A stretch of 64,000 nucleotides of DNA from Streptomyces sp. JJ66 (GCF_019303495.1 NZ_JAEVFI010000008.1:133548-197547), one strand, 5' to 3'. Positions 24,523 through 33,979 are shown, counted from the first letter of the stretch. The notes: a model not told the origin generated them from the sequence alone. A program made the numbers and translations.

Positions 24523-25782
24523 GTGAACAGCGAGAACGACCACCAGGCCGCCGAGGACGCCACCCGGCCGGAGCAGCCCCCGCCAGCCACCCCGCCCCAG
24601 CCCGCCGCGTCTGCTCCCGCCCAGCCCACTGCGTCTGCTCCCGCCCAGCCCACTGCGTCTGCTCCCGCCCAGCCCACCCTGGATATCGACCGCAGCGACC
24701 CGGCCTACCGTGCCTGGCTCCAGGACGCCGTGCGCAAGGTGCAGGCTGACCACAACCGCAGCGCCGACACACACCTGCTCCGCTTCCCGCTGCCCGAGCG
24801 GTGGGGCATCGACCTGTACCTGAAGGACGAGTCCACCCACCCCACCGGAAGCCTCAAGCACCGCCTCGCCCGCTCGCTGTTCCTGTACGGGCTGTGCAAC
24901 GGCTGGATTCGCCCGGGCAAGCCCGTCATCGAGGCGTCCAGCGGTTCCACGGCCGTCTCCGAGGCGTACTTCGCGAGCCTCATCGGCGTGCCGTTCATCG
25001 CTGTCATGCCACGTACCACCAGCCCGGAGAAGACCCGGCTCATCGAGTTCGAGGGCGGCCAGTGCCACCTGGTGGACGACCCGCAGAGCGTCTACGAGGT
25101 CTCGGCCCGGCTGGCTGCCGAGACCGGCGGCCACTACATGGACCAGTTCACCTACGCCGAACGGGCCACGGACTGGCGCGGCAACAACAACATCGCCGAG
25201 TCGATCTACCACCAGATGCGGCTGGAACGCTACCCGGAACCGGCGTGGATCGTCGCCGCCGCGGGCACCGGCGGCACCTCCGCGACACTCGCCCGCTATG
25301 TGCGGTACATGCAGTACGACACCCGCATCTGCGTGCCCGACCCGGAAAACTCCTGCTTCTTCGACGGCTGGGTCTCCGGCGATCCGGGTGCCGCCAGCGG
25401 TATCGGCTCGCGCATCGAGGGCATCGGCAGGCCGCGCATGGAACCGAGCTTCGTGCCCTGCGCGATCGACCGCATGATGAAGGTCCCGGACGCCGCGAGC
25501 GTGGCCGCCGTGCGCACCCTGGAGGCGGTGGTGGGCCGCAAGGCGGGCGGCTCGACGGGCACCGGGCTGTGGAGCGCGCTGAAGATCGTCGCCGAGATGG
25601 TCGCCGCCGGACGCACGGGCTCGGTCGTCACCCTCATCTGCGACCCCGGCGACCGCTACCTTGACAAGTACTACTCCGACGCCTGGCTCGCGGAGCAGTC
25701 CCTCGACATCCGCCCCTACCGGGCAGTGCTCGACGGTTTCCTGGCGACCGGCAGCTGGACGGAGAGCGCACCCGCCGCATAA
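24523..25782 (+). CDS. Cysteine synthase family PLP-dependent enzyme
   Basis: A 419-aa fold-type II PLP enzyme. [13 protein letters not shown] contains the Schiff-base Lys, [13 protein letters not shown] is the substrate-carboxylate loop, and [18 protein letters not shown] the phosphate-binding glycine loop. The family includes O-acetylserine sulfhydrylase and cystathionine beta-synthase-like enzymes; this longer subgroup is of uncertain substrate. The first ~55 residues are a disordered Ala/Pro-rich segment with three tandem ASAPAQPT units coded by 24-nt repeats. GTG 24523 follows a leaderless-type TATCAT. Confidence 0.82.
   Translation: MNSENDHQAAEDATRPEQPPPATPPQPAASAPAQPTASAPAQPTASAPAQPTLDIDRSDPAYRAWLQDAVRKVQADHNRSADTHLLRFPLPERWGIDLYLKDESTHPTGSLKHRLARSLFLYGLCNGWIRPGKPVIEASSGSTAVSEAYFASLIGVPFIAVMPRTTSPEKTRLIEFEGGQCHLVDDPQSVYEVSARLAAETGGHYMDQFTYAERATDWRGNNNIAESIYHQMRLERYPEPAWIVAAAGTGGTSATLARYVRYMQYDTRICVPDPENSCFFDGWVSGDPGAASGIGSRIEGIGRPRMEPSFVPCAIDRMMKVPDAASVAAVRTLEAVVGRKAGGSTGTGLWSALKIVAEMVAAGRTGSVVTLICDPGDRYLDKYYSDAWLAEQSLDIRPYRAVLDGFLATGSWTESAPAA
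24607..24678 (+). repeat. Three tandem 24-nt repeats in the PLP enzyme N-terminus
   Basis: Units at 24607-24630, 24631-24654 and 24655-24678 are identical except for the last base of the third. Each encodes ASAPAQPT. Because the unit is a multiple of 3, copy number can change without breaking the frame. Confidence 0.92.
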
Positions 25783-25952
25783 GCAGCGCGGCGGACCAGG
25801 CGGACGGCCGGGGACCGGTATCAGCCAGTGGGACCGCCAGGGGTGACGCGAGTGTGATGTCGTCCCGGGATCACACCGGAGGGGGCTGTGCACACGCAGG
25901 CGGCGCACCGATCCTGAGAGGCGAGACGAAGCCAACTCCCGGGGGACAGACC

Positions 25953-28463
25953 ATGGCTGAACCACCGCGTGCCCACGCGCCGGGCCCACGAACGCCCTCC
26001 GGCGCCGGTGTGCCCGCCGACGCCCGCGCCGGTGCCGGCCCCGCTGCCGCGCCCGCCCTGGAACTGCTCGTGCACGGCGTCGGCGGTGCCACCCCGCAGG
26101 CGATGCTCGGCGACCCGCGCACCGTCCGCGTCACCGGCGACGCCATCGCGGGCCTCCACCGCAGGACCCAGGACGCCGGCGCGGAGGCCCGGGCCGCCCG
26201 GCCCGGCGGGCACACCACCGAACCCGTGCCCGAGGCGTACTGCTGGTCCGGGCTGACCTCGGGCAACGGCGCCCGTGCCCTGTGGCTCGTCCTGCTGCCG
26301 TTCATGATCGCCAACCTGGCGCACTGGATGCGCCCCGCCGCCCCGCGCGGTCACCGCGCGCACCGCCTGTACTCGGTGCTCGTCCGGCTGATCGCCCTGT
26401 CGCTGACCGTCCTGCTGACCGCCGCCGCCTGCGAGGTCGCGCTGGACCTGGTGGCCTGGCAGTGCGCGGCGTCCGCCGCGTGCGCCCAGGGCGCCTCCTG
26501 GCTGACGTTTCTCGCCGAGGACACCGGCGGCTGGTGGAGCCTGCCGGGCCGGCGCCTGGTCGTCGCGGCGCTGTTCCCCCTGGCCGTCACCGCCCTGCTG
26601 TGGTGGCTGGCCCGGCGCACCTGGAGCGCGTACGAGTCCGCCCCGCCCGCGCCGCGCGCCTGCGGCACCCCGGTCAAGCCCCCTGACGAGGACGATCCGT
26701 CCCTCAGCCTGCCCGGCTTCTGGTACGGCAGGCGGCTCGTCGCCCGGCTGCGGGCCGCGCACACCGCCGCCGCCCTGCTGACGGTCACCGCCGCCCTGCT
26801 GACCGCCGCCGCCCAGTACGACGGCGCGCGCGGCGGGGCGGCGGCCAGCGTGGGCACGGTGCTCGCGCTGCTGTGCGCGGCGTGCTGGGCCGCCGTCCTG
26901 GTCAGTGTGATGCGGCGGGGGCGCAGCGAGAGTGAGATCGACGAGCGCCGGGACCCGGCGGTCACCCGCTGGCTGCCATGGTCCGCGCTGACGCTGCTGC
27001 TCGCCTCGGCGGTGCACACCGGCTGGGACCGCCCCGGCTGGCGGGCCGGTGCCCAGCTGCCGGGCACCGGCTACTTCGCCGTGTCCACCCTCCTCCAGGG
27101 CGGCCTGGTACTGGCGCTGGCCGGGACGGCGGCGGTCCTGCACCGCCGCGCCCCAGCCGGGGAACGCAGCGCGCTGGCCGGGTTCGGCGGGCCCGCGGTG
27201 GCCCTGCTGGCGTGCGCGCTGGGCGGACTGTTCTCCGGCGGTGTGGCGCAGCGGGTCGCCGAATGGCTCGCGCCGGGCTCCACCGCGCACCTGCCGGGCG
27301 CACCCATTGCCGGGCCGCCCGTGGTGCTCACCTGGCAGGCGGCGGTCATCCCCGTCGTCGTCCTGGCCGTCGCCGTTTTCGCCGTCAGTTGCGCGGTGCG
27401 GGTGTGGCGGCTCGGACGCGGCCTGGTACCCGACGTCGCCCGCGGCTATCCCGACGAGGCCGCCGACGACCCCGCCCGCAGCGGCCACATCGCCTCGGCC
27501 ATCGCCCGGGCGGGACTCACCGACTCCGCGCCCGTCCTGGTCGGCACGGTCGCGGCGCTCACCGCCCTGCTGGGCGCGGCGGCCGTCGCGGGCGCGCTGA
27601 TCAGCGGCGCGGCGCCACAGCAGGCCCTCGACGGGGCACCGGCACCGCTGGCCGCCGCGGCCGACCTGGCGCAGGGCGTCGGCTCCTGGCTGATGGGCGG
27701 ACTGGTCATCGCCTTGGTCACCACGGGCCGCCGCGCGTACCGGGACGCCGGAGCACGGCGCACCGTGGGCGTCCTGTGGGACGTCGGCACCTTCTGGCCC
27801 CGGGCTACGCACCCCTTCGCACCGCCCTGTTACGCCGAGCGGGCGGTCCCCGACCTCACCTGGCGCATGTGCACCTGGACCGAGCTGACCGGCGGACGGC
27901 TGGTCATCTCCGGGCACTCCCAGGGCAGCGTGCTGGCGGCCGCGGCTGTCTGGCAGCTGGACCGCGCCACCCGCTCCCAGGTGGCGCTGCTGACCTACGG
28001 CTCCCCGCTGGAGCGGCTGTACGGCCGCTGGTTCCCGGCATGGTTCGGGCCTACCGCGCTCGGCGTACTGGCCGACCAGGTGGACCACTGGCGCAACCTG
28101 TGGCGGCTCACCGACCCGATCGGCGGCCCGGTGAAGGTCGCCGATGTCGACGAGGGGCCGCTGCGCGACCCGCTCTCCTACGGCCGCACGCCGCACGACC
28201 CGCTGCCCGCACCGCTCCTCGGCCACAGCGAATACCAGGCCGACCCGGCCTTCGCCCGGACCCGCGCCGAACTCCTGACCCACCTGAGCCCGTTGCCGCC
28301 GACGCTCCCCGGCGCGACGCCGCCCCCACGACCGCGCGGCCCGGCCAGCCCTGGGCACCGGGCCGACCCTGCTGCGGGCGCCGGACCCGCCGCCGACGCC
28401 GCACCCGATGAGCCGGGCGGGGCGGCGGCGGAGCCCGGGGCGCGACCGGGCCAGCCCGCCTGA
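25953..28463 (+). CDS. Polytopic membrane protein with split alpha/beta-hydrolase motifs
   Basis: An 836-aa protein. LELLVHGVGGATPQ (about residues 37-50) looks like the first strand and oxyanion loop of an alpha/beta hydrolase. About ten to eleven hydrophobic helices follow (roughly residues 105-590). Only then does LVISGHSQGSVLAAAAV appear, a GxSxG nucleophile elbow with Ser near residue 655, followed by LLTYGSPLERLYGRWFP. This suggests a lipase/esterase-like domain whose sequence is interrupted by a membrane domain. The function is unknown; Streptomyces homologues are annotated as integral membrane proteins. ATG 25953 has GGGGGAC upstream; a frame to 25854 is open but non-coding in character. 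The C-terminus is Pro/Ala-rich and disordered. Confidence 0.75.
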   Translation: MAEPPRAHAPGPRTPSGAGVPADARAGAGPAAAPALELLVHGVGGATPQAMLGDPRTVRVTGDAIAGLHRRTQDAGAEARAARPGGHTTEPVPEAYCWSGLTSGNGARALWLVLLPFMIANLAHWMRPAAPRGHRAHRLYSVLVRLIALSLTVLLTAAACEVALDLVAWQCAASAACAQGASWLTFLAEDTGGWWSLPGRRLVVAALFPLAVTALLWWLARRTWSAYESAPPAPRACGTPVKPPDEDDPSLSLPGFWYGRRLVARLRAAHTAAALLTVTAALLTAAAQYDGARGGAAASVGTVLALLCAACWAAVLVSVMRRGRSESEIDERRDPAVTRWLPWSALTLLLASAVHTGWDRPGWRAGAQLPGTGYFAVSTLLQGGLVLALAGTAAVLHRRAPAGERSALAGFGGPAVALLACALGGLFSGGVAQRVAEWLAPGSTAHLPGAPIAGPPVVLTWQAAVIPVVVLAVAVFAVSCAVRVWRLGRGLVPDVARGYPDEAADDPARSGHIASAIARAGLTDSAPVLVGTVAALTALLGAAAVAGALISGAAPQQALDGAPAPLAAAADLAQGVGSWLMGGLVIALVTTGRRAYRDAGARRTVGVLWDVGTFWPRATHPFAPPCYAERAVPDLTWRMCTWTELTGGRLVISGHSQGSVLAAAAVWQLDRATRSQVALLTYGSPLERLYGRWFPAWFGPTALGVLADQVDHWRNLWRLTDPIGGPVKVADVDEGPLRDPLSYGRTPHDPLPAPLLGHSEYQADPAFARTRAELLTHLSPLPPTLPGATPPPRPRGPASPGHRADPAAGAGPAADAAPDEPGGAAAEPGARPGQPA

Positions 28464-28556
28464 CCCCATCCGGCCCGGTCCGGCGGAGCGTGACCGGCCG
28501 CCTGACCGAGACCGCCAGCGCGGTCCCGGCCGCCCTTGCCCGCCAGGACGCCCTGC

Positions 28557-30995
28557 TCACGGCAGCGGCGGAATGTCCTCCGCGTACAGCAGGGTCAGCT
28601 CCTGGGTGCTCGCCTCCGCCAGCCGGGCCACGCGGCCCGCGTGCCGTTCGACCATCGCCTCGAACGTCTGGCGTGCCGTGCGGCCGTTGCCGAAGGACGG
28701 ACCGCGCGGGATGGCCGCGAAGTGCTTGAGCAGTGCCTCGGCGGCGCCCTCCCCCAGGTGGTACTCGTGCTCCTCGGCCTGCTGTTCCACGATGCGCAGC
28801 AGCTCCCGCGGGGCGTAGTCACCGAAGGTGATGGTGCGCGAGAAGCGGGAGGCGACGCCGGGATTCGCGGACAGGAACCGCTCCATCTCCTCGGTGTAGC
28901 CGGCGACGATGACGACGACCTCGTCGCGGTGGTCCTCCATCAGCTTCACCAGCGTGTCGATGGCCTCCCGGCCGAAGTCCCGCCCGGCGTCCTCCGGGGA
29001 CAGCGCGTACGCCTCGTCGATGAACAGCACACCGCCGCGCGCCCGGCCGAACGCCTCCTGGGTGCGGATCGCCGTCGAGCCGATGTGCTCGCCCACCAGG
29101 TCCACGCGCGAGACCTCCACCAGGTGGCCGCGCTCCAGCACGTCGAGCGCGTGCAGGATCTCGCCGTACAGTCGGGCCACGGTGGTCTTGCCGGTACCGG
29201 GGGAGCCGGTGAAGACCAGGTGGCGGCGCGCGGAGGCGGCCTTGAGCCCGGCCCGCTGGCGTCTGCGGCCCACCTCGATCATGTCGGTGAGCGCCCTGAC
29301 CTCCCGTTTGACGTTCTCCAGCCCCACGAGCGCGTCCAGCTCGCCCAGCACCTCCTCGGCGGGGCGGGCGGTGGGCCGCTCGGGAGCGGGGTCCGCGTCG
29401 GCCGCCACCGTGGCCGGGGCCGTGCGCGCCGGGGCAGCGTGCGCTGGCGCAGGCTCGGGCAGCGGCGCCAGCAGGCCCGGGCTCCGGGGGGCCGCCGCCG
29501 CAACCGGCTCGGGCGCGGACTGGGGCGCCGTCTCGTCGCTCGTGCAGGACTCCACCGCCGGGCCGTCTTCGGGGAACTCGTAGCCGCCACGGGCACAGCG
29601 CTCGGTGCGGCAGTGGCGCAGCGTCGCCCGGCAGCCGTCGATGACGTGGAAGCCGTAACCGTGCGAACCGGTGACCCGGCACTGGGTGAACGTGCCGCGG
29701 CCCTCGGCGGAGACGTAGAAACCGGCCTCGGCCGGACCGGTGACCGTGCAGCGCTCCACCACCGGATCGGCGCCCTTGGTGACGATGACACCGGTCGCGG
29801 CGGCGTCGATCGTGCAGCCTGCCAGGGTGCCGCCACTGCCGTGGTCGCGGAACCAGGCGCCGGTGGCCGCCTCCCGCACGCGGCAGTCGTCCAGTTCCAC
29901 CGTGCCGCCGTCGCTGACGGACACGGCGGTGCCGCGTATCTGCGTCAGGTCGCTGTCCACCACATCCGCCCGGGAGCCGCGGTCCAGCACGAACAGTGCG
30001 TCCGGCACGGTGTGCACGCGGCAGGTGTCCAGCACCGCACAAGCGCCGTCACTGATCCACACCGCCGGGTAGTCGCCGGTGGAGTCGTGGATCTCGCACC
30101 GGTGGGCGTCCACCCGGGTGCCCGGGTCCCACACCGACAGGCCGTTGCGCCCGAAACGGCTCACCGTGCAGCGGGTCAGCGTCAGCACCGAGCGCGACCG
30201 CAAGTCAAGGGCGTTCTCCGGGATGTCGTGCACGTGGCAGTCCGTCAGCGTCAGCACGGCGTCGGTGTCCAGGGTCACGCCGTCGGCGCTGGTGCGGTGC
30301 ACTTGGCAGTCGGTCAGCTGACCAGAGGCGCGGGCCGAGACCTGAACGCCGGTGCCGCGGATCTCGTAGAACTCACAGCCGACCGCTTCCACCGCCGTGC
30401 CCTCGCCCGTGAGCGCCAGTCCCGCGCCGGCGGCGTGGTGCACCCGGCAGCGGTCCAGCCGGGGGTGGGCGGCGTCGCGTACCGCGAACCCGGCCTGCCC
30501 CGCGGCGACCACCTCGCACTCCTCGAACAGCCCGCCCGCCCCGCCAGAGAGGGCGAAGCCGAAGCCCGCGGGGTTGTCCACGGTGCAGCCGCGCACGGTG
30601 GGACGGGCTCCGCCGCGTACCTCGACGCCCACGGCGGAACGGGTGACGACGCGCAGCCCGGCCAGTTCGGGAGTCCCGTCCTCCACCAGCAGGGCCGGAG
30701 CGGCCCGGTCCTGGCCCTCGATCTGCAGGTCGCGGACGACGGCGGGGGCGTGCAGGGTCAGCGGGACGCCGTCGGGCGGGCTCAGCCGCACCGAGCCCGC
30801 CCCCGCCCGCTCCGGGCCGCGCAGCGTGACGGCGCGGTCGATGACCAGGTTCTCCCGGTAGGTGCCGGGCGCGACGGTCAGGACGTCGCCGTCACCGGCC
30901 GCCTCCAGCGCCGTGGCGAGGGAGGCGTAGTCCCCAAAGCGGCGTCGCCAACGCGACGTGTTCGTGTACGTCACCTGGACCGAGCCGTGCGCCAT
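28557..30995 (-). CDS. Right-handed beta-helix repeat protein fused to a CbbX/SpoVK-type AAA+ ATPase
   Basis: An 812-aa protein. Residues ~1-480 are about 16-18 beta-helix coils with the pattern G-hydrophobic-x-V...C-x-V (for example DGVTLDTDAVLTLTDCHVHD), like pectate-lyase or NosD/CASH folds. An Ala/Pro-rich linker (about 485-545) leads to an AAA+ module: VFTGSPGTGKTTVARLYGEI (Walker A, near 590-600), VLFIDEAYAL (Walker B), SRFSRTITF with arginine fingers, and a C-terminal lid. EccA of type VII secretion and CbbX share this ATPase type. No ESX genes are adjacent. There is no signal peptide, so the beta-helix is probably cytoplasmic. Role unknown; remodelling of a partner is inferred. Confidence 0.85.
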   Translation of the reverse strand: MAHGSVQVTYTNTSRWRRRFGDYASLATALEAAGDGDVLTVAPGTYRENLVIDRAVTLRGPERAGAGSVRLSPPDGVPLTLHAPAVVRDLQIEGQDRAAPALLVEDGTPELAGLRVVTRSAVGVEVRGGARPTVRGCTVDNPAGFGFALSGGAGGLFEECEVVAAGQAGFAVRDAAHPRLDRCRVHHAAGAGLALTGEGTAVEAVGCEFYEIRGTGVQVSARASGQLTDCQVHRTSADGVTLDTDAVLTLTDCHVHDIPENALDLRSRSVLTLTRCTVSRFGRNGLSVWDPGTRVDAHRCEIHDSTGDYPAVWISDGACAVLDTCRVHTVPDALFVLDRGSRADVVDSDLTQIRGTAVSVSDGGTVELDDCRVREAATGAWFRDHGSGGTLAGCTIDAAATGVIVTKGADPVVERCTVTGPAEAGFYVSAEGRGTFTQCRVTGSHGYGFHVIDGCRATLRHCRTERCARGGYEFPEDGPAVESCTSDETAPQSAPEPVAAAAPRSPGLLAPLPEPAPAHAAPARTAPATVAADADPAPERPTARPAEEVLGELDALVGLENVKREVRALTDMIEVGRRRQRAGLKAASARRHLVFTGSPGTGKTTVARLYGEILHALDVLERGHLVEVSRVDLVGEHIGSTAIRTQEAFGRARGGVLFIDEAYALSPEDAGRDFGREAIDTLVKLMEDHRDEVVVIVAGYTEEMERFLSANPGVASRFSRTITFGDYAPRELLRIVEQQAEEHEYHLGEGAAEALLKHFAAIPRGPSFGNGRTARQTFEAMVERHAGRVARLAEASTQELTLLYAEDIPPLP

Positions 30996-31445
30996 GGACC
31001 GTCGTGCCCCAAACTCGTGCGAAACGTGCGATGCGGAGAAAACGTGCTGCTCGCGAGGGCCACGACCAGCGCCGGGCCGCCCGTCGGGCGGCGCCGCACC
31101 ACGGTAGCGTGTGCCGTACCCGCCCCGGGACGTGTTCGCGCCCGCCCCTGCGCCCCCACCCGCACAGCGCCACCGGTTCCCGCTCCCGGACCCCGTGCGC
31201 GCACACCATGCTCAGCTCCGGACAAGTGCCTCCCCGCGCCCCAGCAGGCGCGGTGTGACGTGGCGTCGCAGCGGCCGGTGAGGTAGAGGGCTGCCCGGGG
31301 TGAGGCAGTTCAGGGCGCGCCGCCGCGCATCGAGCTGCTCGCAAGCGCGTTCGGTGAGACGATGGTGGTTCGTGAGGGGCCCTCCGGCCGGGTGCGGGCA
31401 AACGGCGTCCCCGGACGCGGGTCCGACGAGGCGAGGAGGCCAGCG
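30996..31445. other. 450-bp intergenic region, no gene recognised
   Basis: Divergent spacer between the beta-helix/AAA gene and the cNMP-binding gene. AAACGTGC occurs at 31022-31029 and 31040-31047, with a related TCGTGCG just upstream at about 31015; these could be binding sites for the minus-strand promoter. Short open frames exist on both strands but are Arg/Pro-rich and look like noise. Confidence 0.4.
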
Positions 31446-31907
31446 ATGCGGACCATGACCGGACTGCTCGGCTCTCTTCCGCCCGGTCACAGCGAGCGGC
31501 TGCGCGCGCTCGGGCGGCATGTCGCGTTCCCCGCGGGCGCCCGCATCTTCGAGGAAGGCATGACCGCGGACCGCTTCTGGATCATCCATACCGGCTCCGT
31601 CACTCTCGACCAGCACATCCCCGGTCGCCGCCCTCAGACGGTGGAGACCGTAGGACACGGTGAGCTGCTGGGCTGGTCCTGGATGTTCCGGCCCTACACC
31701 TGGCACATGGGCGCCGAGGCCGGCAGTCCGGTGCGCGCCCTGGAGTTCGACGCGGTGGACGTGCGGCGGCTGTGCGAGGAGGACCACGAACTGGGCTATG
31801 CGCTCGCCCTGGCGGTCGGTGAGATCATCTCCCACCGGTTGCAGCGCTCCCGGATGCGCTTGCTGGAGGCGTTCGGGCCCGGCGGAGCGGGCAACAGGCT
31901 GCTCTGA
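31446..31907 (+). CDS. Cyclic-nucleotide-binding domain protein without HTH
   Basis: A 153-aa protein consisting of one Crp/Fnr-type sensor domain: RHVAFPAGARIFEEGMTADR, then IIHTGSVTLDQ and ETVGHGELLGWSWMF, where the beta-barrel and the phosphate-binding cassette (usually GELAL...RxA) would be. The RSA-type cassette is not conserved, so it may not bind cAMP. After the barrel only a C-helix remains (ALALAVGEIISHRLQRSRMR), with no DNA-binding domain. ATG 31446 has AGGAGG at good spacing. It is probably a small signalling or redox/electron-transfer-linked sensor; the partner is unknown. Confidence 0.8.
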   Translation: MRTMTGLLGSLPPGHSERLRALGRHVAFPAGARIFEEGMTADRFWIIHTGSVTLDQHIPGRRPQTVETVGHGELLGWSWMFRPYTWHMGAEAGSPVRALEFDAVDVRRLCEEDHELGYALALAVGEIISHRLQRSRMRLLEAFGPGGAGNRLL

Positions 31908-32258
31908 GGCGACGCCTGCCACGCGGCCGGGTGCGGGGGCACGCGTGAGCCCAGCACTTTGTACGTCGCCGACGCGTTTCCCGCCCGGCCCGGTACGCCG
32001 ACGGCCCGGGACGCCGTGCCCCAGCCGTCAGCCTCAGCTCGTCCCCCCTCGCGTTCGCTTCTCCCGTCGCCATCCGCACAGCGTCAACAGGTGTCCGTCC
32101 TGTCCCCGCCCATCCATCGGCGGTCACCGCTCGCCCCAGGGTTTCAGCGGGCCTGGCGTGCCGTCACACCGGCGGGCACAGGCACAACTCGGTCAGCGTC
32201 GGCATGCGGCCAGCCAGTGACCTGGCCCGGATAACTGGGGCTTGCCCGTGGCGGCCCG
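31908..32258. other. 351-bp gene-free stretch between convergent genes
   Basis: Between the cNMP protein gene (plus) and the DUF6643 gene (minus). It has no open frame with coding character, no tRNA-like fold and no long inverted repeat that I could find. Confidence 0.4.
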
Positions 32259-32735
32259 TCAGTAGCCGGACCCCGGGTGCTGACGTCCGTACGGGTCGGC
32301 GTACCCGGGCGTGCCCTGCGGCGGGGTGTGCATCTGCCGGGGCACCACCGGACGCGGCGGCGCGACCGGGCGCATCTGCTGCTGGTAGGGGTACGGCGCA
32401 CCGGGCTGCCCGGACTGCGGGTAGCCGTAGCCGCCGGAATTCTGCTGCGGCAGATACGGCGTCGGTGCCTGCTGGAGCGGGGCCGACTGCGGCGCGGGCT
32501 GTGGGTAGCCGTACCCGCGCGGCGGCGTGTGCTGCGTGCCGGGTCCGGCGGCCAGCGCGGGCAGCGCCGACGGCAGGGCGGGCAGCGAGCTGCCGGAGTC
32601 GTAGGCGGCCGGGACCCGGATGGGGGCGATCTGGGGAGTGCCGCGCTCAGCCACGAGGCTGTCGTAGATCGGGGTGTCAGCGAAAGACGACGCGCTGTAG
32701 TAGCCGCCGCCGTACGTGCTGCGGGGGGAGGTCAT
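32259..32735 (-). CDS. DUF6643 family Pro/Gln/Tyr-rich protein
   Basis: A 158-aa low-complexity protein. The N-terminus, SPRSTYGGGYYSASSFADTP followed by IYDSLVAERGTPQIAPIRVP, is the conserved part; the remainder is YGYPQP/GYGYPQSGQ-like, disordered and without charged clusters. It matches the Streptomyces-restricted DUF6643 family as I recall it; the function is unknown. There is no signal peptide or membrane helix. The ATG at 32735 has GGAG very close (1 nt spacing), so initiation may be inefficient. Confidence 0.7.
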   Translation of the reverse strand: MTSPRSTYGGGYYSASSFADTPIYDSLVAERGTPQIAPIRVPAAYDSGSSLPALPSALPALAAGPGTQHTPPRGYGYPQPAPQSAPLQQAPTPYLPQQNSGGYGYPQSGQPGAPYPYQQQMRPVAPPRPVVPRQMHTPPQGTPGYADPYGRQHPGSGY

Positions 32736-33035
32736 GCTCCATAAGTTAAGCCGAAGATGTGCCCGGTGAGGAGTCTGATAAGCACGTCATTTCCCGGGCC
32801 TGCGGTGCCCCGACCGGGCCAACGATAACGAACCGGTCGAAACCGGCCAGCCGCCCCTGTCATGATCCAGTGAAGAGTAGGCGGTGGCAACGTAAACGGA
32901 CGCACGCGAAGGGACCTGCCCCGACCCACCGCGTGCCGCTCATCGCCTCCGGGCATCGCTTCCGGGCGGGACCGGCGCGCCCCCGGCGAACCGGCATGAG
33001 CGCACCACCGGGCCGCTGCGCGTACCCTTCTGGGC
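32736..33035. promoter_or_regulatory. 300-bp divergent intergenic region with leaderless racemase promoter
   Basis: TACCCT (33023-33028) lies 7 nt before GTG 33036, giving a leaderless-type promoter for the racemase gene. The left half near 32740-32860 is comparatively AT-rich (CTTAACTTA, GATAACGAACC) and probably holds the DUF6643 promoter. No gene is seen. Confidence 0.45.
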
Positions 33036-33818
33036 GTGAAGATCGCCCTCGTCGACTCCGGAATCGGACTGCTCCCGGCCGCCACCGCCCTGCGGCGACG
33101 GCGCCCCGATGCCGCGCTGGTGCTCTCCAGCGACCCCGCCAGCATGCCGTGGGGGCCGCGCGCCTCCGCGGACATCGCCGCCCATGCCCTGGCCTGCGCC
33201 CGGGCCGCCGTCGAGCTGGCCCCCGACGCGCTGATCGTCGCCTGCAACACCGCCACCGTGCACGCGCTGCCCGCCCTGCGGGCCGAGCTGGAACCCGCCG
33301 TGCCCGTGATCGGCACGGTGCCCGCGATCAAACCCGCCGCCGCTGACGGCGGCCCCGTCGCCGTCTGGGCCACCCCGGCCACCACCGGCAGCCCCTACCA
33401 GCGCCGCCTGATCACCGAGTTCGCCGCCGGCGTCGAGGTGACCGAGGTGCCGTGCCACGGCCTGGCCGACGCCGTGGAACAGGCCGACGAGGCGGCCATC
33501 GACGCCGCCGTCCAGGCCGCCGCCGCCCTCACCCCGCCCGGCGTACGGGCCGTCGTACTCGGCTGCACCCACTACGAGCTGGTCGCCGGCCGCATCCTGG
33601 CCGCCCTGCGCCGCCCCGGCGGGCCCGAGCCCCGGCTGCACGGCTCCGCCGACGCCGTCGCCGCCCAGGCGCTGCGCCGCCTCCCCTCCGCCCCGGCCCT
33701 GCCCGCCCTGGAGGCAGGCGACCTCGTCGTCCTGCACACCGGCCACCGCGTGGCCCTTCCCGCCGCGGCCCTGGCCTACGCCGAGGGCCGCGGTCTGGCC
33801 GCCCCGATCAGCGCCTGA
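33036..33818 (+). CDS. MurI-like aspartate/glutamate racemase family protein
   Basis: A 260-aa member of the Asp/Glu racemase superfamily. Both catalytic cysteines are present: VACNTATVHALPAL and VLGCTHYELVAGRI. The opening VDSGIGLLPAATALRRRRPD matches MurI, but the second motif, SSDPASMPWGPRA, departs from the usual D-x-A-x-x-P-Y-G. It may be a divergent glutamate racemase supplying D-Glu for peptidoglycan or a paralogue with another substrate. It is monocistronic with a leaderless-type promoter; it ends facing the dha operon. Confidence 0.75.
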   Translation: MKIALVDSGIGLLPAATALRRRRPDAALVLSSDPASMPWGPRASADIAAHALACARAAVELAPDALIVACNTATVHALPALRAELEPAVPVIGTVPAIKPAAADGGPVAVWATPATTGSPYQRRLITEFAAGVEVTEVPCHGLADAVEQADEAAIDAAVQAAAALTPPGVRAVVLGCTHYELVAGRILAALRRPGGPEPRLHGSADAVAAQALRRLPSAPALPALEAGDLVVLHTGHRVALPAAALAYAEGRGLAAPISA

Positions 33819-33979
33819 CGGACCCGGGCGCGGGCTGGCGTACCCCCCACCACCGCGCTGGCGGACCGCGAGGCGTCCGACGCCCCCAGCCATGGCCGAC
33901 GGGACCACGGCTCCCGGGCCACCGCGTCTGGCTGAAGCCGCGCCCCCGCGCCCGGACCCACCCCGCACCGCGCGGCCCC

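Noticed and set aside
30971..31258. Two opposing small ORFs in the 450-bp spacer
   Set aside because: Arg/Pro-rich with no ribosome binding site or conserved motif; likely random.
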